Assembly (NCBI GenBank): GCA_902729315.2
Contig: LR746275.1
Coordinates: forward strand, 3,798,001-3,862,000
DNA length: 64,000 nt
From: Spirodela intermedia
Lineage: Eukaryota > Streptophyta > Magnoliopsida > Alismatales > Araceae
Reading direction: 5' to 3'
Positions 12,387 through 24,572 of the stretch are shown here, in pieces; positions within the stretch are counted from its first letter, which is position 1; every line of letters starts with the position of its first letter. The notes beneath the pieces were generated by a model. That model was not told where the DNA came from and did not search any database. It was given only the letters and a program-made list of their open reading frames with translations. The position numbers and the translations under genes were made by a program.

Positions 12387-13421
12387 TGCGCCGTGCACGC
12401 CAAACTTTCACGCCGCTGACGAGTGAAAACTCCTCGTCCGCAACCTGCAGGTTCTTCTAGCTTACAGCCTTCCAGACAGACCCCTCCTTCGCATCTCACT
12501 CATCTCGGGAAAAACAAGCCTATACAGCCTAATAGATTTCTTCGAACTCTGCAAGCCGAACCAAGAGAAACCCAAGACACTCATATAGGCAACACCCCCG
12601 TCTACTCCCGCTACCAGGATTGGTCTTCACCATGCGTATCCCACAGTAGCTACGATCGAGGCCATTTGGACTACGCACATAACTTCCACGTTAGAACGAG
12701 GATAAGTCCACGGCTGCCCCTGACATCAAGGGCTCTCTCAAGGAAGCCATCCTTGATGATCCCGGTCGAAGCCCCCTCCCCCCCTCCAACCCTACGTACT
12801 CTAGAGAGCATCAGGCTCTATCTAGTACATTAACACGTATATCTATACTTATTATATATCGTATTTATATATCGCTCAAATATGTGCCTATAATTTTACA
12901 TCGTTCGCAAAATCTTCCGAAAATATCCTGGTCAGATCCCGCGGGACCTTTCTAGCCAGCAAAGTATGGCCTTTGATCCATGGCCATATGATCGATGTGG
13001 AAGTTATTTGATCATCCAACAGAAAGAAGAAGCTCAGAATACCGTCTCTGGGTGGTTCTAACGAGGGATTGGTCCAGCGATTGGCAACCCTTGTCTGAAC
13101 CTAGGGTTTCAGAATAATCTCCATATTAACTACTGCGTGAGTAAACGAACACCTGTGACTATGAACATGGGAACGATTTCACGCATCCCCAGATGGTTTT
13201 GAGTTCGATGGCACGATGAGCTTAGAGGTAATGCCCACCCGTCGGTCCAAGAACCCAGTTAGAGGAGGGGAGCTGTTGACGGCTCATTGGAGAGAATGAA
13301 GCCCAATAGGATGGGCTACTGTGCCACTCGGCCCTTATGGACTCGACCAAATGAGCTTGGGATGATGATCTTAATGGCCTGCGGTTCTGTCCTCCGCCCT
13401 GTCGAGAGGGAGGCGGCGGCG

Positions 13422-14643
13422 ATGGCGGCGCTGCTGGGAAATCGGAGTCCTCCCGTTTCCGCGCCTCGCAGATTCCAAGCTCGTCCGAACGGCGGAGGCA
13501 GGCGGAGGAGGGTCTTGGCCGTGGGGAGAGAAGACCGTTGCGGCGGGGCTATGAAAGAGGACTGGGGGAGGTGGTCTCTGGAGGGGAGGACGGCGCTGGT
13601 CACCGGCGGGACCAGGGGGATCGGGTCAGCGGCCATTTCCTTCTTCTTCCTCTTCTTCTCCTCCTGCGCTATTCTTCAGAACCCCTGACGGAGCCATCTC
13701 TCTCTCTCACTCTCTGTCTCTCTTCCGCAGGAGGGCCGTGGTGGAGGAGCTGACCTCGCTGGGGGCGTCGGCGTACACCTGCTCCCGGAGCGCCGCCGAG
13801 CTCGCTGGATGCCTGGAGAAGTGGGAGGCCATGGGACTCCCCGTCGCCGGCTCCGTCTGCGATATCTCCTCCCACCACCAGCGCGCCGCCCTCATGAACA
13901 AGGCGACTTCTTCTTTCGGGGGCAAGCTCGACATCCTCGTCCGTCCCTCCCAAACCCTTACCCCTCTCATTTCTCTCTCTCTCTCTCTCACTATCATCAT
14001 CATCAACAACATCATCAACATCATCAACGTCATCTCTCTATCTGCGCGTAGGTTAACAATGCGGGGACGAACATAAGGAAGGCGACGGCAGAGTTCACTA
14101 GGGAGGAGTTCTCCCTCATCGTGGGTACCAACCTTGAGGCGGCCTTCCATTTGTGCCAGCTCGCCCACCCCCACTTGAAGGCCTCCGGCGGGGGCAGCAT
14201 CGTCTTCGTCTCCTCCGTCGCCGGCCTCGTCGCCCTCTCCTCCGGCTCTGTCGCCTCCGCTACCAAAGGTCAACCCCTCTCTCTCTCTATCTATTTATCT
14301 CACTTTCTCTCTCATTGAGTTGGGTTGGGTCCTCGTGGCGGTGGCAGGGGCTCTGAACCAGCTGACGAGGAACTTGGCGTGCGAGTGGGCGGGGGTGGGG
14401 ATCCGGGTCAACGCGGTGGCGCCGTGGTACACGAGGACTTCGCTGGTGGAGGAGGTGCTCAAGGACGAGGGGTTCAGGGAGAAGATTGTGGCGCGAATAC
14501 CCCTGCGGCGTATAGGGGAGCCCTCCGACGTGGCGGCGCTGGTGGCCTTCCTGTGCCTCCCCGCCGCCTCTTACATCACCGGCCAGGTCGTCCCCGTTGA
14601 CGGGGGGATGACGGTCAACGGGTTCTACCCATCTCAGGACTAG
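13422..14643 (+). CDS. Tropinone reductase-like SDR lacking the catalytic Tyr
   Basis: Exons 13422-13624, 13731-13938, 14052-14268 and 14348-14643 encode 307 residues. The family is NADPH-dependent short-chain reductases of the plant tropinone-reductase-homologue clade. Visible motifs: TGGTRGIG (residues 61-68), NNAGTN, ISSVAG-like [24 protein letters not shown] and the C-terminal [13 protein letters not shown]. The YxxxK active-site motif reads A205-SAT-K209, so the proton-donating Tyr is Ala; Lys209 and the Ser191/192 position remain. The start at 13422 adds an Arg/Ser/Pro-rich leader of about 45 residues that looks like a plastid transit peptide. A second in-frame ATG at 13551 would give the usual cytosolic length of about 264 residues. 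The gene is convergent with the SMO2 gene, whose stop codon is 232 bp downstream. The substrate is unknown, and the protein may be catalytically altered. Confidence 0.88.
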
Positions 14644-14875
14644 AAAGCTCCAACAGTGAATTGGGATTCTGGGCACCCGCAGGTTTATAAAGAAAAAGAA
14701 GAAGAAGAAGAAGAAAAGCCTGCATTTTCTCTGAACTTGGGAGATTTGACCGAGCAAATGACATCATTAAAGCTTAAAACTGCGTCCTAATGTCACAGAA
14801 TCCACGCACACGCAGCTGACCAGGCACGAACGGCGGTAGAGACGAGATGAGGCGAGCCCGCAGCTCGGTCGCACG

Positions 14876-17800
14876 CTAGGCTTGTTTACCTTCGCCATTG
14901 AGGGCGGCCTTCCCCGCCCGGTAGCCTTTGTCCGTCCCAAAAAGCCTGGTTTTTTCTCAGCGCAGAAGATCTCGTCACTTCAATAAACACACGCATAAAC
15001 TACATCTACGTGCATAAACTAGTACGATATTCACAGCGAGGAGGTGAAGTGGAGAACTGAGTTTCGCCCGAGCTTACCAGTCCATGTAAGTGAAGGTCGA
15101 GGAGTAGTTCCCGGATTTGGTGTAGAGAACGCGATGATGGTAGTCGTGGAAATCGGCGCTGCATGTCACAGAGACCAGGGTGAGTACTTATTCTGGGTAG
15201 ATAAATCGTCGGAGGAAGAAGAAGCTCCTAGACCCACCCTCCGTAGAAGGGGATGTAGTTTGACAGACTCCAAGGGAAGTGGTAGCCGCAGTGAGCCTCC
15301 ACGGTCTCTAGGACTCTGAGGACCATCCACAGCCAGAGCGTGAACAGATGGGGCCCAGTGAGGGCAGGGCCGAGGATGGTGGCGAAGCCGAGGAAGAGGA
15401 TCTCGGCGGGGTGGGCGTATTCAGAGGTCAACCCGAAGGGGGTGGCGTACCTGCAGTTGACTTACTCAGCAGGGAGATGAAGGAGAGGGGGGAAAAAAAG
15501 GATGCCAGCTTCGTGGGGAGTCTCGGGAGATCTCTTCTTACTCGTGATGGACGCTATGGACGTGCTTGTACAGCCACTTGGTGTGCAGGACGCGGTGGCC
15601 CCAATAGAAGATGAAGTCCTCGAGGATGAAGTAGAAGACGATCTGGGAGAGGACCACTTTCCTGCAGAGGTCGACAGAGAAACAGAGAACCACCCTGTCA
15701 ATCACTTGGGAGGAAAAAAACAATGGGGGGGCGGGTAGGTAGCAGGGATCTTCGATGGAGAGGATCAGACGAGAATTATTCTGAAGGATGCAATGTTATA
15801 GGGATCTTCCGTGGAGAGGAGGAGACGAGGGGGTACCAGGGCGGCAATGGCAGGGTGATTCTCATCCCCATGGAGCGGAAGATGGGATAAGAGACGATCA
15901 TGACGGGGAAATTGACACAAAAATGATAGAGAATGAGGCGTAGAACACATTTTTCTTGAGCGTCCATGGTATTATTTTTACCCTGCACAGATGCACAGCC
16001 AAACGCATCAAACGAATGCCGGAAAACAGATAAGATAAATACTATATTTTCGGGAATATGTAACTCAAAGCACGTTATTAGTATTGCTAGTGTCGATATT
16101 TTCATCGTCACACTTTGCAAAGAATTTCCCCGAACTTGTGTCGTAAAGAGATAGAGGTCCATGACAGGTGCACATGAAAGGGGTCAGTATAAGCTATCCC
16201 GTCAATCTATTTTTTTTTTCTCTTGCTTGTTGAGGCCACAAAAGCTCCAAGAACCATAATTATCTTTGTTGAGAATTGATCTTGACTGAGATTCTTACAA
16301 CTTGGAGAATGAAAGGATTCGATCTTCACGATCCTCCTCTTCAAGGAAGATGAATCAGTCGCCACTTCTTGGAGCAGAATTTCCGCAATCCCAAATCTTA
16401 CATCAATTATCTTGGTCTTCCGCTTAAGTACAGGTTACATGAGGTAATGGGCCAGGCCCATTACATTAGTCTTTAAGTGGATCCGTTAACAATCTAATGA
16501 ATCCACTTAAGATAAGGAATGAAAAAGAGGTACGAAAATACAGTGAAAAGAAACAGATAGAAAGGAAAAACAATCCTAGAGAGTTCAACACCCCCTCTTC
16601 CTCTCAAGTTGGGTATGGTTGTTTTCCGTGCCCAACTTGGACACCATCCTTTGAAATATTGGTCTTGTGAGTTCCTTTGTGAATATGTCGGCAATCTGTT
16701 CTGATGTCCCAACATATATCAGATCTACATCTCATGTTTCTACTTCAATGTGTCTAGTCCTGTCATGTTGTACAGGATTTCGGGCAATATCTATTGCTGA
16801 CTTGTTGTCACAAAATAATTTCAGATGATTTGATCGTTTGACTCTCAATTCGTCCAGCAAACCTCAAATCCATAAGCCTTTACATATCCCTTGGGCCAAT
16901 GCCGTGAATTCTACTTCAGCACTAGATCGTGCAACTACTTGTTGCTTCTTGCTTCTCCAGGTCACAAGATTTCCACAAACAAATGTACGATAGCCTGATG
17001 TTGATCTGCGATTTATAACACACCCTGCATAATCAGCATTGGTGTAGATTTTACAGAATGATTCCCTCCTTTTTTGAATATAATGCCTTGTCCTATTATT
17101 GTCTTTAGATATGCCAACACTCAATATGCTGCCTATAAGGTGTATCTCCCTTGGATCATTCATATGCTGACTGATTACATTCACTGCAAATGTTATATCT
17201 GGACAGTGATATGAGCTTTTGTCCACCTGATTAGAGTATTTACCTTCTTCCAAAATTAAGTTGGAATCAATTAGAGTCTTAGTAGGTTTACACTCTAATT
17301 CTCCAGTCTCTTGAAGTAAATCAAGAATATATCTGTGTTGTGAAAGAAATACACCTTTTGAATATGCAACCTCAATTCCCAAGAAATATTTTAACCTTCC
17401 TAGGGATTTGATATCAAATTCTCTAAATAGATTTTGTTCAAGGCATTTAATCTCCTCAGTATCATCTCCTATTGTGATAATATCATCTACATACACAATT
17501 AAGGCTGTAACTTTGTTTTAGTCACCACGCTTAATGAAGAGAGTGCGATCCCCATTGCTTTGTATGTACCCAAATCCTTTCATAGCTTGAGCGAATCTCT
17601 CAAACCAGGTTCAGGGTGATTGTTTTAAGTCATATAGAGATTTTTTTTCAACCTGCAAACAACATTATTTTGATGGGTAAATGTGTAACCTGAGGGTACA
17701 TTCATATATACTTCTTCCTCCAAATTTCCGTAAAGAAATGCATTCTTCACATCAAATTGATGCATTTCCTATCCTACATTTACTGTCAATGCTATAAGTA

Positions 17801-20800
17801 TCCGGATGGTATTCAGCTTTGCAACAGGAACAAACTTCTCAGAATAATCAATTCCATAAGATTGTGGATAGCCTTTAACCACCAACCTTGCCTTGTATCT
17901 TTCCAATGTTCCATCAGCTTTATACTTGGGAGTATATACCCACTTGCAGCCAACCACCTTTTTTCCTGAAGGCAAAGGGACTAAGTCTCATGTGCAGTTC
18001 TTCTCTAGTACATCAATCACTTTATCCATGGCATGACTTCATTCTTTGTGTAACAGGGCCTCTTCTATTGTCTTGGGGACAATAATTGTCTCCAAGTTCA
18101 TGAGAAAAGCCTTGTATGATGGTGTTAACCTATCATATGATAGGTAGTTGACCATAGGATAGAGTTGTTTATTTATACTTCTTCTCTTTCCTTTGCGTAG
18201 AGCAATGGGCCAATCTAGTTGCTCCTCATCAATGGCTTCAGTGAACTGACGATCCTCTCCTTAATCAGTATTATAAATTTGAGATGTGCCTCTTATACTT
18301 GGACTAGTTTCTTTTGCTGGTTATTTCTGCAGTGCAGGTAGATCATTCATCTCAGCTGGTATATTTTGTCTCAACTCTAGGTTGTCTCCTATACACTTTT
18401 ATTTCTTTGATTCTAGGAATGGGTGTCTCCTGAATCACGAATTCATTATGTCCTATAACTCAGTGGCAGCAATCAAGTTCTCTAACTCTTGTGGATTTTT
18501 CACCCCATAATATGGTTTCAACTCATTTAAAGTCACACTAGCTGAGATGACCTTTTGTGTAGTTGAGTACCCAACAAATGTGCACTTTCTAGATTGTGGA
18601 CCAAATTTTTCCACTATGTCTTGAGCATGAACATAAGCAGTACATACAAATAACCTTGGACGAAGATTTGTCTTTAATTTCACATGAGTATCGAATTTAC
18701 TCAATAGTTTCATAGGACTTTGATATTTTAGTATTTTTGTTGGGATCCTATGAATAAGATGAATACTAGTGAGGACAGCTTCACCCCAATATTGCCTCAG
18801 AACTTTTTGTTGAAACAAAAGAGCTCTAATTGTATCCAATAATTGTCTGATTTCTCTCTTCGCCACCCTATTTTTTTGGGGTGTATTGACACAAGATGAC
18901 TCATGAATTATCCCTTTCTAATCAAAGTATGAGGGGACAGCCAAATTGAAATAGTTTCTAACATTATCTGTTCTAAACCTCTTGACAATAGTTCCAAATT
19001 GATTATAGATCAATTTGGTTTTATTTGAAATGGCACACAAATATTTAGCCTAGAAAAAAACGTAGAAGGAAGTCTTGGTTTTATTTGTGAAGATCTGTAT
19101 GTTGAGAGCTCACCCTCGAGAAAATAGAGTTCCTATGCCATCGGCAATATCATACCATGGCAATGTCCTCAAAGCTGTTCTTCTATCAAAAACCGTGTGA
19201 AATTACGTAGTTATGGAGCTTATGACAAAGCTGGATGAAATCTAAAGAAGAATACGGCAAAATCTTAAATGAAATTCAAGTATGGATGATATATTAACCA
19301 GTCCATAATACAGCACAGAAAATGCAATTCATGAGGTATCATGCACATCATGAGTGATCACTTTTACGTCATGATGGGTAACGAAAATGTGGAATGTTCA
19401 ATAAAAGACTATGAGGAAAGGTGTAAAATGAGTGAAGATGAACAAGTTAGTAATACAATGATAAATACGCCCTGGAAGAATGACTTGAAAGAAACTTCAA
19501 CATATCTTTATATTCAGAGTACGATCTTTTCAGTTTGACAATGTACATTGAGGATGCCAGATAAATTATTTTTAAAAAATTGAATATGCAACAGAGACAT
19601 CTTCTTTTGAATAACTTACCTATCTTCCAATAGAGAAAGTATCTGCATCCACAAACGATCACTCACAAGAGGTAACAAATACTAAAGGAGTAACTCGGTG
19701 CTTATCACCAAAGTCCAACATACTTCATATCCAGAATGCTCATTTCTTTTGTAGCAGAAAATAAAGAAGACTAGCAAACCTGGATTTTGTACTTGCTTAA
19801 GAGACCAGCCCTTTCAAGTACCATAAAGGGTATCCCTGACAAAAAGAACACGCTCTCATGGAGGAGAAAAGTGGCGACGGACGCTAATTGAAATTCACTG
19901 AAATGGGTGGTCAAAAACTGCATGACATGTAACACAAAAATGATAATAATTAGAAACATATATTATAAAGTACAATAGAGGTACTAAATAAAGAAAAAAA
20001 ATTCACAGGAAAGTTGAGATGGTTATTTCCACACATGCATTGTCGCTTAATTGGGCGAATTTCATGGGCATTACATATTTGACAAAACAGAAAGAGATAG
20101 AACTCATCTTATCACCAGTTACGTTTTTTACTCATCACTTTCAGTTGTGAACTGTTCAAAACATATTTCAATGGAACCGGCAAAAAGCTATACACCTTTC
20201 CATATAGGATAATATGTTAACATTTGGTAATATTAAATTTGATCCCAAACCAAAATGCTCATTCAGACGATGAGATTATCTAAGCTGGTTGAGTCACCTA
20301 TCGTAAATTTTTCAGGATTTCTAGAATAATCCATGAGGATGCCCAGTAAAACATTCAACTTCTAGTTTAGTGCTCAAAATGAGAACCGCTTATAACCTTG
20401 AGTATCTTTATCAAGGTGGAGACTCAATAATCTGCACAAGTAACTGGAATAAGGACTCCAGCTTCCTCTATAGGCATTAGGACACAACTAGGTCATACGA
20501 GTAGTCCTGGTCTTGCATTTTTTTTTCATACACATGGAGTACGCATAACGAGCAGGAGGAAAAGCATCATAAAATGAATATTATTCCACATTGGAAAAAT
20601 AGGAACAATAGTTCGAGGATCTATAAAATTTGAGCCACCTATAAAATTTGAGCATTTTAAATTTCTTTAATCAGTCTCAGTTTCTTTAAAATGTCAAGTT
20701 CCAGAGAGATCAAACTGAAAAAAATTAAGGGGAAAAAAGACTACGATCAACCGACATGATCAACTGTTTTGGAGCACAGAATGAAACCGATTAAAAGGCA

Positions 20801-21485
20801 GGCTGCAGTCCGCTGTTTAGTAACATCATGTGATGTGCGCTATACTGGAGAATATAAGAAGGGGCGCGTAAAGATCTTCTAGTTCACAGTCCAAGTACGA
20901 AGGACCAACAGTGCAGGCATTTACAAGTATTCTTAGGGGAAATTTAATGAGATTTTCTCTAAAAAATATTACAACAATAAAAAACTTATCTGCCAAAGAT
21001 GATTCCTAATCATCTGAATAGCTACATTGGATTATCTATGGTGTTCCAATAACAGAATAGACAGCATTCAGAAACTAAATCAATTAATGCAGAGATTATA
21101 TAGTGGGCGAGTAACACGCAACATGTACAACCAATGGCGATTGTCCTAGAAGAAGAAAACATTCCAAATTATAGAACAGGACTAATTCTGACCAGATCAG
21201 TCTGGCAATTCCGAAAAAACATCATCAGTCAGTGCCTGGAAAACCTAGCTTTTCACGTACAAGTACGATTGAGTGATTATCAGTCACACAAAGGCACAGA
21301 GATGCCTCGTTTCTAACGTCCAACCTCACTCCGTAAACAGATCCCCACACACACCCCCAGGCACATATCATGCAGCCTCGGCCAAATAATGGAGGAATAT
21401 GATGAGAAAAGAAGAACTAGCCACGCAGGGAGAGATGCCAGAGTTTAACCCTCACCTGCCACCCTGATTCAAGGAGAGACGCCAT
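14876..21485 (-). CDS. SMO2: Sterol 4-alpha-methyl oxidase, SMO2 type
   Basis: Seven exons on the minus strand: 21456-21485, 19780-19917, 15837-15982, 15542-15661, 15238-15450, 15078-15158 and 14876-14945. They give 265 residues, the usual SMO2 length. The enzyme sits in the ER membrane and removes the second C-4 methyl group from 4-alpha-methyl sterols during phytosterol synthesis. The three iron-binding histidine boxes are intact: HRVLH (127-131), HSVHH (140-144) and HDYHH (220-224). Other family hallmarks are [51 protein letters not shown] and IFGTDKGYR (here LFGTDKGYR). The first exon is only 30 bp ([10 protein letters not shown]). All junctions are GT-AG and in phase. Intron 2 is 3.8 kb because it contains a copia remnant in the same orientation. 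No frame damage is seen in the exons. Confidence 0.93.
16267..16590 (-). repeat. 3' LTR of the copia remnant
   Basis: A 324-bp segment bounded by a perfect 6-bp inverted repeat, TGTTGA...TCAACA. On the minus strand a purine-rich tract (gagaggaagaggggg, 16591-16605) lies directly before its TG, as expected for a polypurine tract at a 3' LTR. The outer flanking bases are atctt (16262-16266). A matching copy at the right end was not found, so the target-site duplication cannot be confirmed. Confidence 0.8.
16267..19045 (-). mobile_element. 5'-truncated Ty1/copia retrotransposon in the SMO2 intron
   Basis: Read on the minus strand, from about 19045 to 16267, the order is integrase, reverse transcriptase, RNase H, polypurine tract and 3' LTR, as in copia elements. 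Integrase remnants include a [10 protein letters not shown]-like segment, [13 protein letters not shown] and [17 protein letters not shown] (18453-19040). The RT carries [14 protein letters not shown] and [14 protein letters not shown] (17769-17975) and YVDDI at about 17485-17496. RNase H ends in TSGYRTF...ARSSAEVEF (about 16890-17010). Frameshifts and stops break the frame. Gag, protease and a 5' LTR are absent. The element lies in sense orientation inside SMO2 intron 2, so its LTR could act on the host transcript. The right boundary is approximate. Confidence 0.9.
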
Positions 21486-22205
21486 GCGGTGGAGGCGGGG
21501 GCGCCGCCGGCGACAAGATCCCGAGCTCGGTGTCTCCTACGCCGAGTAACAGAGCACGTAAGTGGGGAAGAGTAGCGGGGGAACGGCTGGCGAAGAGGAA
21601 GAGAGGCCCTGTGAAGAGAAGAGAATCTTATGTGCTACGGACAGACTGTCACGTGGAAGTCTATTTTCTTTTTTCGCGAACCCCGTGTTGGCAACGACCT
21701 TTAAAAAATCTCGCCAACCCAGCCCTCTCTCTCTCTCTCTCTCTCTCTCAATCTCTCTCTTCTCTGAACGAGTACGTTGCACTGTGAACTGGGAGGTACA
21801 CATACGGAGATTCGGGGTGTCGATTGGCCGGGAACTCAGAGCCGGGCCCCGCCCGAAAATGCCCACTACCGCCCAAGGGCTTCAGAGGACTGGGCCGGTC
21901 CGGCCCGATCATAGGAAGCAGTGGGCCTGGTCTGCATTAGTAATTTGGAAAAATAATCAATAATATTTCAAGGTTTTTAAAAATATATCTTGATTATAAA
22001 CAGACAATGCTGAAAATGTTCCAAATTCTGGGCTCGACCCAAAACATAGCCTTAGTGGTCAACGCGTTGAGTCAAGCTTCAGCCTTCGCCCAGCTCCAAC
22101 ATATTTACAAGAGCATCATGCACTCAACCCAAAGCCCTCCTAGTATATCTTTCTTATGCACTCAAGGAAAGGTTGGAACTGGGGGCGTAGAGGTAGATAT
22201 AGATC

Positions 22206-22251
<46 letters not shown>

Positions 22252-22517
22252 TGACGTGCAAAAAAACCCAACTCAGAGAGAGACCTATGTCCCTTCCAAA
22301 GCTTGGTTTCAGAGCGCAGCCGCCCAGAAAAAAAAGGAAACGGGTTGGCCAGAAAAAAAGACCTGTGTAAGCTTTAGAGGTGAAGAAGCTCTGATCTCAG
22401 AGAATATGATTCAAGAACCCTGCTCTAGGAATGGGCATGAAGCAATGGAGACAGGACCATGGTTCCACACCCCAAGTCTATAAGCGGAAAAAAAACGTGG
22501 GCAGGTAGTAGCTCTCT
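21486..22517. other. Intergenic region between the SMO2 and CASP-like genes
   Basis: This holds the presumed SMO2 promoter (minus strand, reading from higher coordinates to 21485) and the 3' flank of the CASP-like gene. It contains a (CT)n tract at about 21722-21750 and a (GA)n tract at about 22207-22248. A G+C-rich block with ggcccg-type words lies at 21840-21910. No further gene is recognised. Confidence 0.6.
22207..22248. repeat. (GA)n microsatellite
   Basis: About 42 bp of pure GA repeat, located about 720 bp upstream of the SMO2 ATG. It is one of several GA/CT tracts lying near gene starts in this window. Confidence 0.95.
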
Positions 22518-24572
22518 TCACATGGAAGCCAGCAGCCATAACATGACGGTGGAGGACTGGGCGATCAGAGCCCAAGTCACAAAGGCACATGATACAGATA
22601 TCTTGTACCTGTTGCACGATAAATCCGCCTCTGTTGAACAAAGGTGGACATCTCTGGCAAACAAGACCGTGACACCCGCTGAAGAACATGCGGCAGCAAG
22701 CGATAGAGTTGCAGTCACCTGCCAAGACAGCATATTTTTTTAGCCTCGAGCCATTATGCTGATCAAGAGAAGATTACTCATCACTGGAACAGTCAAAACG
22801 GGTTTCCAAGATTCTATGCTCCTAGCATAGAATATTAATGCCATCTGCGGTTTAAAGTTTTCTAATGCACCAGGATTCAATGCAAATTGTATGTCCTTTT
22901 AACTTCTCTAATTCGTGAGGATTCAAGATTCTTATCACAGAATATATAATTCATGCCTGTTTCTAAGATTTCTGGAGATTAATGTTCTTGTTACCAAACA
23001 CAGATTATATTTTTGTGGCTTCAAGAAGTTTTCTGATTCCCGCAGATTCAAGGTTCCTACTATAGAAAGTAAATTATATTTATTGTGTTCAATCCTCTCA
23101 TATCAGATAACTCTTTATTTAAATGGGTGGGTTAACTCTCTAACATGGTACCAAAGATTCTGGTTGCTCGATGTCTGAATGCAGGTTGTAAATATAAATA
23201 GGGTAATTAATTTTTATATCATATGTGTGAATATCAATCTTTAGATGTTCCCATAAACTTAGCATAAGATTGAAGGGAGAAATTATTACGCAGTCCCCAA
23301 CCACGAACAGGCTCACTGAGACTGGGTTCTGAAGATCTCTCTTGACTCTTAAAGCATAGACATCGAGGCACGCAAGGCCCATGCTCCACAGAACTTGGAG
23401 TCCCATTGAGGCGATCAGATAACTGAATCAGAAGGATATACTGTCAAAAAAATATAATCCAGCTGGCACAAAGTCATAAAAATAAGCTTATGCAGAAAAA
23501 TTTTGACCACCGATGAGGTTGACCCCGGAAAAATGTACTCAATCAAGTTTATTTGTGCAGAAAATACACCACTTATGTAACTCTATTAGTTTTTGGAATA
23601 TGGGAGTCGATTGATCTATAATACCGTCAAAAAAAGGAACAGTTGAACCTGAAAAGATAAGACTTATAAAAAAATATTTTGACCACTGTATTAGTTTGAT
23701 CGAGGAAAATTGTCATATTTCAATCATCAAGATCAATTATGACTATGCCGGACAATACAAAAGAATATACGATCCCCAGTATTGCTCCAAGCTAACAAAA
23801 TTATGAAGGTGACGGATTTCCTGCATGGATGAGCTTCATTGGGATAAGTAATGCAGATTCGTTCACCAGCTCCAGGACGAATCTGATTTATAATATATGA
23901 GATTAGTGACAAATATGACCAGGGAATTTTTCAATCATGTTGAGAGGATAAATCCCGACGCAAGAAAAGTAAAAATAGTCGATAAATCATGCATAGATTA
24001 CATATATGTGAGATAGTTCTCCAACTTACTTAATTAGTGAAATTCTGTTTCCTTCGATTTACTTACTCCATTAGCAAGAACATTGCGAACATACTAAACA
24101 GGCTGGAATTGAAAAATTTACTAAGAAACCTAAGAAACTCACTGAATGGAGAAACCTAAGAAAAATATTAGTCGATGATAAATAATACACCTTCAGAACC
24201 AACAGACCAAAATGATGAAGAAGATATTCAAAAATAGTCCGGATGAACACAGTTTATTGCCCAGACTATCCTTCAAATAATTGATCGAATGCAGCATCCC
24301 ACGTGGAGGTGTACCTTTTTGGACTGTACATCAACTAATGAGCAATTTGAGACTAATCAATTATTTAAATAAAATAAATTCGCACAGTAATGGATCAAAT
24401 AGAAAAGAGGAATACAGGGATAGGAGAAGCAGAGGCCGTACCAGAAGGCCGTGTAGGTAGAGAAGCCGGAGGAGGAGATCATCACCCCGATGGAAGCAGC
24501 GGCGAACAAGCTCTGCCCCAGCCTCAGCAGGAGGCTACTGACGGTGCCGGGGCTCCCCACCAAAACCTTCAT
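22518..24572 (-). CDS. CASP-like membrane protein, CASPL5 type
   Basis: Three exons on the minus strand, 24442-24572, 23290-23422 and 22518-22718, give 154 residues, the size of CASPL5B proteins. CASP-like (DUF588/MARVEL-related) proteins have four membrane spans. The founding CASPs scaffold Casparian-strip domains in the plasma membrane; the CASPL5 role is poorly known. Recognisable segments: [10 protein letters not shown] at the start, an Ala-rich span 1, [38 protein letters not shown], the span [18 protein letters not shown] and the last span ending in MLWLLASM. The usual GDW at the exon 2-3 junction reads GDC. The open frame upstream of 24572 begins only with GTG, so the ATG at 24572 was chosen. 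The next gene upstream, an AKR, is divergent. Confidence 0.88.

Larger units (their letters stand above)
8961..13421. other. Intergenic region without recognised genes
   Basis: About 4.5 kb with only short open frames, none matching a known domain. GA microsatellites lie at about 11277-11351 and 12351-12383. A telobox-like word (ctagggttt) occurs at about 13101. The last few hundred bases are probably the promoter and 5' leader of the SDR gene. I see no transposase, reverse transcriptase or RNA gene here. Confidence 0.5.

Noticed and set aside
13707-14757. Minus-strand frames of 188 and 156 residues
   Set aside because: Antisense to the SDR exons; composition follows the coding strand and no motif is present.
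22459-22743. Plus-strand frame of 94 residues
   Set aside because: Antisense to the last exon of the CASP-like gene, which has clear family motifs.
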